Positions 6,743-9,650 of a stretch of 9,650 nucleotides of DNA are shown piece by piece. The translations under genes and the position numbers were made by a program. The notes under the pieces are model-generated. The model saw only the letters and a list, made by a program, of their open reading frames with translations, did no database searches and was not told the origin of the DNA. This DNA is from Azoarcus sp. (GTDB taxonomy: Bacteria; Pseudomonadota; Gammaproteobacteria; Burkholderiales; Rhodocyclaceae), in the NCBI GenBank assembly GCA_031259795.1, contig JAIRLA010000254.1, positions 1 through 9,650 of the forward strand, given 5' to 3'. Numbering within the stretch: position 1 is the first letter of the stretch; every line of letters starts with the position of its first letter.

Positions 6743-8137
6743 ATGATTCCCGCAGACCTCGCCGCCCGTTTGCGGCTCTTGCACGAAGCCAGCCTGTTCG
6801 AGACTTCGCCTCCCGTCGCGGGTTTGCAGCGCACCCGCGAGTTACAGGCGCAGTTGCAGGACCTCGTGCCGGGGCGGCACTTTTTCGCCACCCTGCAACG
6901 CACGCTGCCCGATGGCACGTTCCGCGCGCTGGTGGCGGGGCAGCAGATTACGCTGTCGCTCAACGCCGCGGCCAAGCCGGGCGATACGCTCGAACTGGTG
7001 GCGACTTCCGTGACGCCGCGAATGGTCTTGGCGCGGCCAGCCGGTTCTGAAGGCGCGATGGCCGGTTCGGCGCGCCCGACCCTGAGTCCGACCGGGCAAT
7101 TGATCAGCTTCCTGCTCACTGGCCAGCCCGCCGCCAGACCCTCGACGCTGGCGAACAACCAGCCCTTGTTCAACGCGCCGCCGGCGCAGGCGAACGCGGG
7201 CGCGGGCGCGGCGGCGGGCCAGGCGGCGGTCAATGCGGGGGCGGCGGCGGGCACGGGCGCGGGAGCGAACGCCGCCACGGCCAGCGCGGGGACGGCCACT
7301 GTCGGCGCGGGAGCGGCCGCGGCCAGTGCGGGGGCGGCCACGGCCAGCGCGGGAGCGCACATTGCCGCCAGTACGCAACTGGCGCCGTTATTGCGTCAGG
7401 CGCTGGCGCAAAGCGGGCTGTTTTACGAAGCGCATCAGCGGCAATGGCTGGCGGGGAAAATCGACCTCGCCGCGTTGCTGCGCGAGCCGCAAGCGCAAGG
7501 GGGACAGACGCTTGCCGGACAGGGCGGCGGCGCGGGCGCTTCTCCAGCGGCAACCGCGGGCGCGGGCGCGGGTACGGCGGCGGCGACGCTTTCCGGCGCC
7601 GCCGGGGCGGAAAAACCCGCGGCATCCCTCGCGGCGGCCCGCGCCGAGGGGGCGGTGTCCCGCGCCGGGGCGGTCACCCGGGAGGCGGGGCGCGACGAAG
7701 CGCCGCTCATCCAGGCGCGCGCCGGTCTCGAACGGTCCGCCGAAAACGCTTGGCGCGGCGGCCCGGTCGCCGAACGCTTGTTGCCGATCGTGCACCAGCA
7801 GCTCGAAGCCCTCGCCAGTCAACAATATGTCTGGCACGGTATGGCGTGGCCGGGGCAGGCGTTCGAGTGGATCATCACGGAGCCGCGCGACGAAGACCGG
7901 GGCGAAGGCGAGAACGGCGAGGAAGGGTGGGATACGACGCTGCGGCTAACGCTGCCCCGCTTGGGCGGGGTCGAAGCGCGCGTGCATCTGAACGCGGGCG
8001 GCGTCGCGCTGCGCCTGCGAGTCGGCGATGAAGCCGCCGCCGTCGCGCTCGATGCCCGCCGCGATGAATTGGCCGGGGCGCTGGCGGCGGCGGGCGTGCC
8101 GCTCACCGGCATGGCCGTGGAGCGAAAAGATGAGTGA
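6743..8137 (+). CDS. FliK-like flagellar hook-length control protein
   Basis: This 464-residue protein has the FliK layout: an N-terminal domain, Ala/Gly-rich flexible stretches (about 149-209 and 260-306), and a C-terminal hook-length domain (about 400-460) with LRLTLPRLGGVEARVHLNAG and then GVALRLRVGDE, ending near GVPLTGMAVE. FliK is secreted as a molecular ruler and contacts FlhB to switch export from hook to filament substrates. The middle motif SGLFYEAHQRQWLAGK (about 222-237) is typical of betaproteobacterial FliK-like proteins. The start at 6743 has a GAGGAG about 14 bases upstream, rather far, so the start is moderately sure. The last 8 bases overlap the next gene, an FlhB-like protein, which suggests translational coupling and a shared role. 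It may be a second FliK-type protein beside a standard fliK elsewhere, so I give no symbol. Confidence 0.82.
   Translation: MIPADLAARLRLLHEASLFETSPPVAGLQRTRELQAQLQDLVPGRHFFATLQRTLPDGTFRALVAGQQITLSLNAAAKPGDTLELVATSVTPRMVLARPAGSEGAMAGSARPTLSPTGQLISFLLTGQPAARPSTLANNQPLFNAPPAQANAGAGAAAGQAAVNAGAAAGTGAGANAATASAGTATVGAGAAAASAGAATASAGAHIAASTQLAPLLRQALAQSGLFYEAHQRQWLAGKIDLAALLREPQAQGGQTLAGQGGGAGASPAATAGAGAGTAAATLSGAAGAEKPAASLAAARAEGAVSRAGAVTREAGRDEAPLIQARAGLERSAENAWRGGPVAERLLPIVHQQLEALASQQYVWHGMAWPGQAFEWIITEPRDEDRGEGENGEEGWDTTLRLTLPRLGGVEARVHLNAGGVALRLRVGDEAAAVALDARRDELAGALAAAGVPLTGMAVERKDE
7274..7353 (+). repeat. Internal direct repeats in the FliK-like linker
   Basis: A 17-bp sequence GCCACGGCCAGCGCGGG occurs at 7274-7290 and exactly again at 7337-7353, 63 bp (21 codons) apart, with a related GCGGCCAGTGCGGG copy between them. 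They encode recurring ATASAGA-like peptides in a flexible linker, so length variation in steps of whole codons is possible. Confidence 0.75.
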
Positions 8138-8429
8138 TGACGCGCTGGCCGCGCGCGGCGAAGCTGTCGCGCTCACCTATACGCCGGGCGACACCGCGCC
8201 GCGGGTCGCCGCCAAGGGGCGCGGCCTGATCGCGCGGGAAATCATCGAACGCGCCCGCGCGGCAGGCGTATATGTGCATGAGTCTCCCGAACTCGTTTCC
8301 TTGCTGATGCAGGTCGATCTCGATGAACGCATTCCGCCGCAATTGTATGTCGTGGTCGCCGAGCTGCTGGCCTGGCTCTATCGCGTCGAAGCGGGCGACA
8401 ACGCGCCCCCGCCCGCGCCCGGCCAGTAG
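8130..8429 (+). CDS. Free-standing FlhB C-terminal-domain-like protein (FlhX/FhlB type)
   Basis: The 99-residue protein matches the cytoplasmic C-terminal part of the flagellar export-gate protein FlhB (EscU/YscU/HrcU family), the fragment downstream of the self-cleavage site. It shows ALTYTPGDTAPRVAAKGRG (about 14-32), REIIERARAAGVYVHESPEL (about 36-55) and LDERIPPQLYVVVAELLAWL (about 67-86), corresponding to the FlhB blocks ending in I-P-x-x-L-Y-x-x-V-A-E-x-L-A-x-x-Y. It has no membrane part and no NPTH cleavage motif. Its ATG overlaps the FliK-like gene by 8 bp (ATGAGTGA), implying coupled translation. Such stand-alone FlhB C-domains are known in several bacteria and in some can replace or supplement the FlhB fragment in substrate switching. 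Family call sure; precise role inferred. Confidence 0.88.
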   Translation: MSDDALAARGEAVALTYTPGDTAPRVAAKGRGLIAREIIERARAAGVYVHESPELVSLLMQVDLDERIPPQLYVVVAELLAWLYRVEAGDNAPPPAPGQ

Positions 8430-8563
8430 TCCGCCCGGGCGCGGCGCGGATGATGCGGCACGTGGATAAATACAGCGGCCCCCTCTATCTTCCTCATGAT
8501 ATAAACGCCTTGTCCATAAACGTAGACGTCCTGCCGCGCGCGGCCTCTCTCCAGTCGAACGAA
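8430..8563. other. AT-richer leader before the YcgR-like gene
   Basis: These 134 bp between the FlhB-like and YcgR-like genes are clearly AT-richer than the flanks around 8461-8525. They contain TATAAA at 8500-8505 and a direct repeat ATAAACG at 8501-8507 and 8516-8522. The place suits a promoter or regulator site for the next gene, but no -35 or flagellar sigma28 match of quality was found. Confidence 0.35.
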
Positions 8564-9385
8564 ATGCCAGACCCAGACGACAATAAAGACCCAGGCGAAA
8601 GCCGGGATAGCGCGCGAAATACCGCACATACCGCACCCATCCGGGAAGATGAACTGGAAGAATTCTTGCTGCGCGGACGGCGGCAGATTCGCCAGTTGCT
8701 GCGGGAGCTGATCGACGTCCACGCCTTGGTCAGCGTCCATCTGGCGCCGGACGGCCTGTCTTTCCTCAGCACGCTGCTGACCCTCTCCGACGATGAGGAA
8801 TGGCTTTTTCTCGACGTCAGCCCGAGCGAGACGATCCGCCGCCGCACCCTCGAAGCCGAACACCTGCTGTGCGTCACCCAGATCAACAAGATCCGCATCC
8901 AGTTCCGGCTTGAGCAAAGCACCGAAATCCCGCTCGATGGCGGCCTCGCGCTCGCCGCCCCCATTCCCGAAAAAGTCCTGCGTCTGCAACGGCGCGACGC
9001 CTTCCGCCTGCAAGTGCCGCTCACGCACAAACTGCGCTGCACCCTGCCCATGCCGCCGGAACAGGGCGACGAGGCCCCGCAGAGAAAAATCATCGAAGTC
9101 TCCGTCATCGACATCAGCGCCGGCGGCCTGTCGATGGAAATCCCCGCCGGCAAGACCACGACGCTCGCCGTGGGCGACCGGATCAACGGCTGCCACCTGA
9201 GGCTGCCCAACGATACCGTCATCATCGCCGACCTGGAAATCCGCAATGCCGGACGCCGCATCCATTCCGGAGGCAAAGAAGTGCTGCGTCTCGGATGCAG
9301 CTTCATCGGCCTGCCCACGCAGGCCGAAAACCAGATACAGCGCTATATCTACCAGACCGAACGCGAAATCCGCTCGCGCGCCTGA
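8564..9385 (+). CDS. YcgR-type flagellar brake protein with PilZ domain (c-di-GMP receptor)
   Basis: The 273-residue protein has an N-terminal YcgR domain (about 25-135; IRQLLRELIDVHALVSVHL, then LLTLSDDEEWLFLDVSPSE) and a C-terminal PilZ domain (about 140-265). The c-di-GMP-binding signatures are intact: RxxxR as R144-D-A-F-R148 and DxSxxG as D183-I-S-A-G-G188. YcgR binds c-di-GMP and then interacts with the flagellar motor to slow or bias it. The open frame starts earlier, at 8450, but the added 38 residues use AT-rich atypical codons and are unlike YcgR, so I choose ATG 8564; its ribosome site is weak and the start is the main uncertainty. It follows the FliK/FlhB-like pair by 134 bp on the same strand and may have its own promoter. 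I give no symbol, as paralogues are common. Confidence 0.88.
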   Translation: MPDPDDNKDPGESRDSARNTAHTAPIREDELEEFLLRGRRQIRQLLRELIDVHALVSVHLAPDGLSFLSTLLTLSDDEEWLFLDVSPSETIRRRTLEAEHLLCVTQINKIRIQFRLEQSTEIPLDGGLALAAPIPEKVLRLQRRDAFRLQVPLTHKLRCTLPMPPEQGDEAPQRKIIEVSVIDISAGGLSMEIPAGKTTTLAVGDRINGCHLRLPNDTVIIADLEIRNAGRRIHSGGKEVLRLGCSFIGLPTQAENQIQRYIYQTEREIRSRA

Positions 9386-9435
9386 TCCGGGCGATGCCCC
9401 GTGTCAAGGCATGGAAGAATGACTGGCGATCAGAA

Positions 9436-9537
9436 CAGCGGCGCTTCGCGCCGATAGAAGGAACTGGATTGCCGCGTCGCTGCGCTCCTCGCAATGACGA
9501 GGGGGGAGGCTTTCGCAATGACGAGTCCTTCCGATGG
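9436..9537 (+). repeat. Dispersed composite repeat, copy B
   Basis: Same order as copy A: a perfect hairpin CGGCGC-TTC-GCGCCG (9439-9453), the 42-bp block at 9461-9502, a second TCGCAATGACG at 9513-9523, and CTTCCGATGG at 9528-9537. The hairpin loop differs from copy A while both stems are preserved. The copy starts about 50 bp after the stop of the YcgR-like gene, as copy A follows ppiD. Confidence 0.85.
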
Positions 9538-9561
9538 TTTCCCCATGCCCAAAGAATTCCC

Positions 9562-9584
9562 CTCGCCCCCCGCAGGGGGGAGAG
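9562..9584. repeat. GC hairpin inside the right-hand repeat region
   Basis: CCCCCC (9566-9571), loop GCA, GGGGGG (9575-9580), flanked by CTC and GAG that extend the stem past a one-base mismatch. It lies in CCCTC/GAGGG-rich sequence of a type often seen in intergenic repeats. No U-tract follows, so it is not a clear terminator. Confidence 0.5.
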
Positions 9585-9629
9585 AGCCAGGGAGAGGGGG
9601 GCAACCATGCGGAGCGAAGCGACTCTGTT

Positions 9630-9650
9630 CCTTCCACCTCGTCATTGCGA
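9630..9650 (-). repeat. Inverted partial copy of the composite repeat at the window edge
   Basis: The reverse complement of 9630-9650 is identical over 21 of 21 bases to copy A positions 2670-2690 (TCGCAATGACGAGGTGGAAG and one more G). It faces copy B, so 9436 to beyond 9650 may be a second element with inverted internal copies. It is cut by the right edge. Confidence 0.7.

Noticed and set aside
5394..7362. Long antisense open frames opposite the response regulator and FliK-like genes
   Set aside because: Same reasoning: low-complexity shadows with no family resemblance, while the plus strand carries clear protein families.

Overview
The window is a GC-rich bacterial chromosomal segment. Its gene families (PpiD, RpmH/RnpA/YidC, FliT/FliK/FlhB-like, YcgR) and the sequence style of YidC and FliK fit a motile betaproteobacterium, perhaps of Rhodocyclales or Nitrosomonadales type. 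That placement is inference, because no rRNA or other taxonomic marker is present.

Layout: (1) 2-385, minus strand: the first 128 residues of the glycine-cleavage T protein GcvT, running off the left edge. (2) 671-2548, plus: PpiD, an inner-membrane periplasmic folding factor with a parvulin domain, divergent from gcvT. (3) 2549-2989: a gene-free 441-bp region holding a 219-bp element with inverted ends and a good sigma70 promoter. (4) 2990-5296: rpmH, rnpA and yidC (ribosomal protein L34, RNase P protein, membrane insertase). This is a classic conserved block, but dnaA is not upstream and yidD and mnmE are not in their usual places. (5) 5439-9385: a flagellar accessory and signalling cluster: a two-receiver response regulator, a FliT-like chaperone, a FliK-like hook-length protein, a free-standing FlhB C-terminal-like protein and a YcgR-type c-di-GMP-binding PilZ protein. 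(6) 9386-9650: gene-free sequence with a second copy of the repeat seen in region 3.

The first genes serve housekeeping functions. PpiD and YidC both act at the inner membrane in protein biogenesis, while RnpA and L34 serve RNA processing and translation. The second half looks like one flagellar export and motor-control unit: FliT/FliK/FlhB-like proteins concern export and substrate switching, and the response regulator and YcgR-like protein could feed phosphorelay and c-di-GMP signals to the motor.

I found no new multi-gene system that I could defend. The most interesting signals are non-coding. A composite repeat occurs twice in the same orientation, 6.8 kb apart, each time after the end of a plus-strand gene; one copy lies inside a 219-bp element with inverted ends, and another part recurs inverted at the right edge. 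A four-unit 7-bp tandem repeat forms the C-terminus of ppiD. At the protein level, the first receiver of the response regulator has lost its phosphorylation site. Most other long open frames here are shadows caused by the high GC content.
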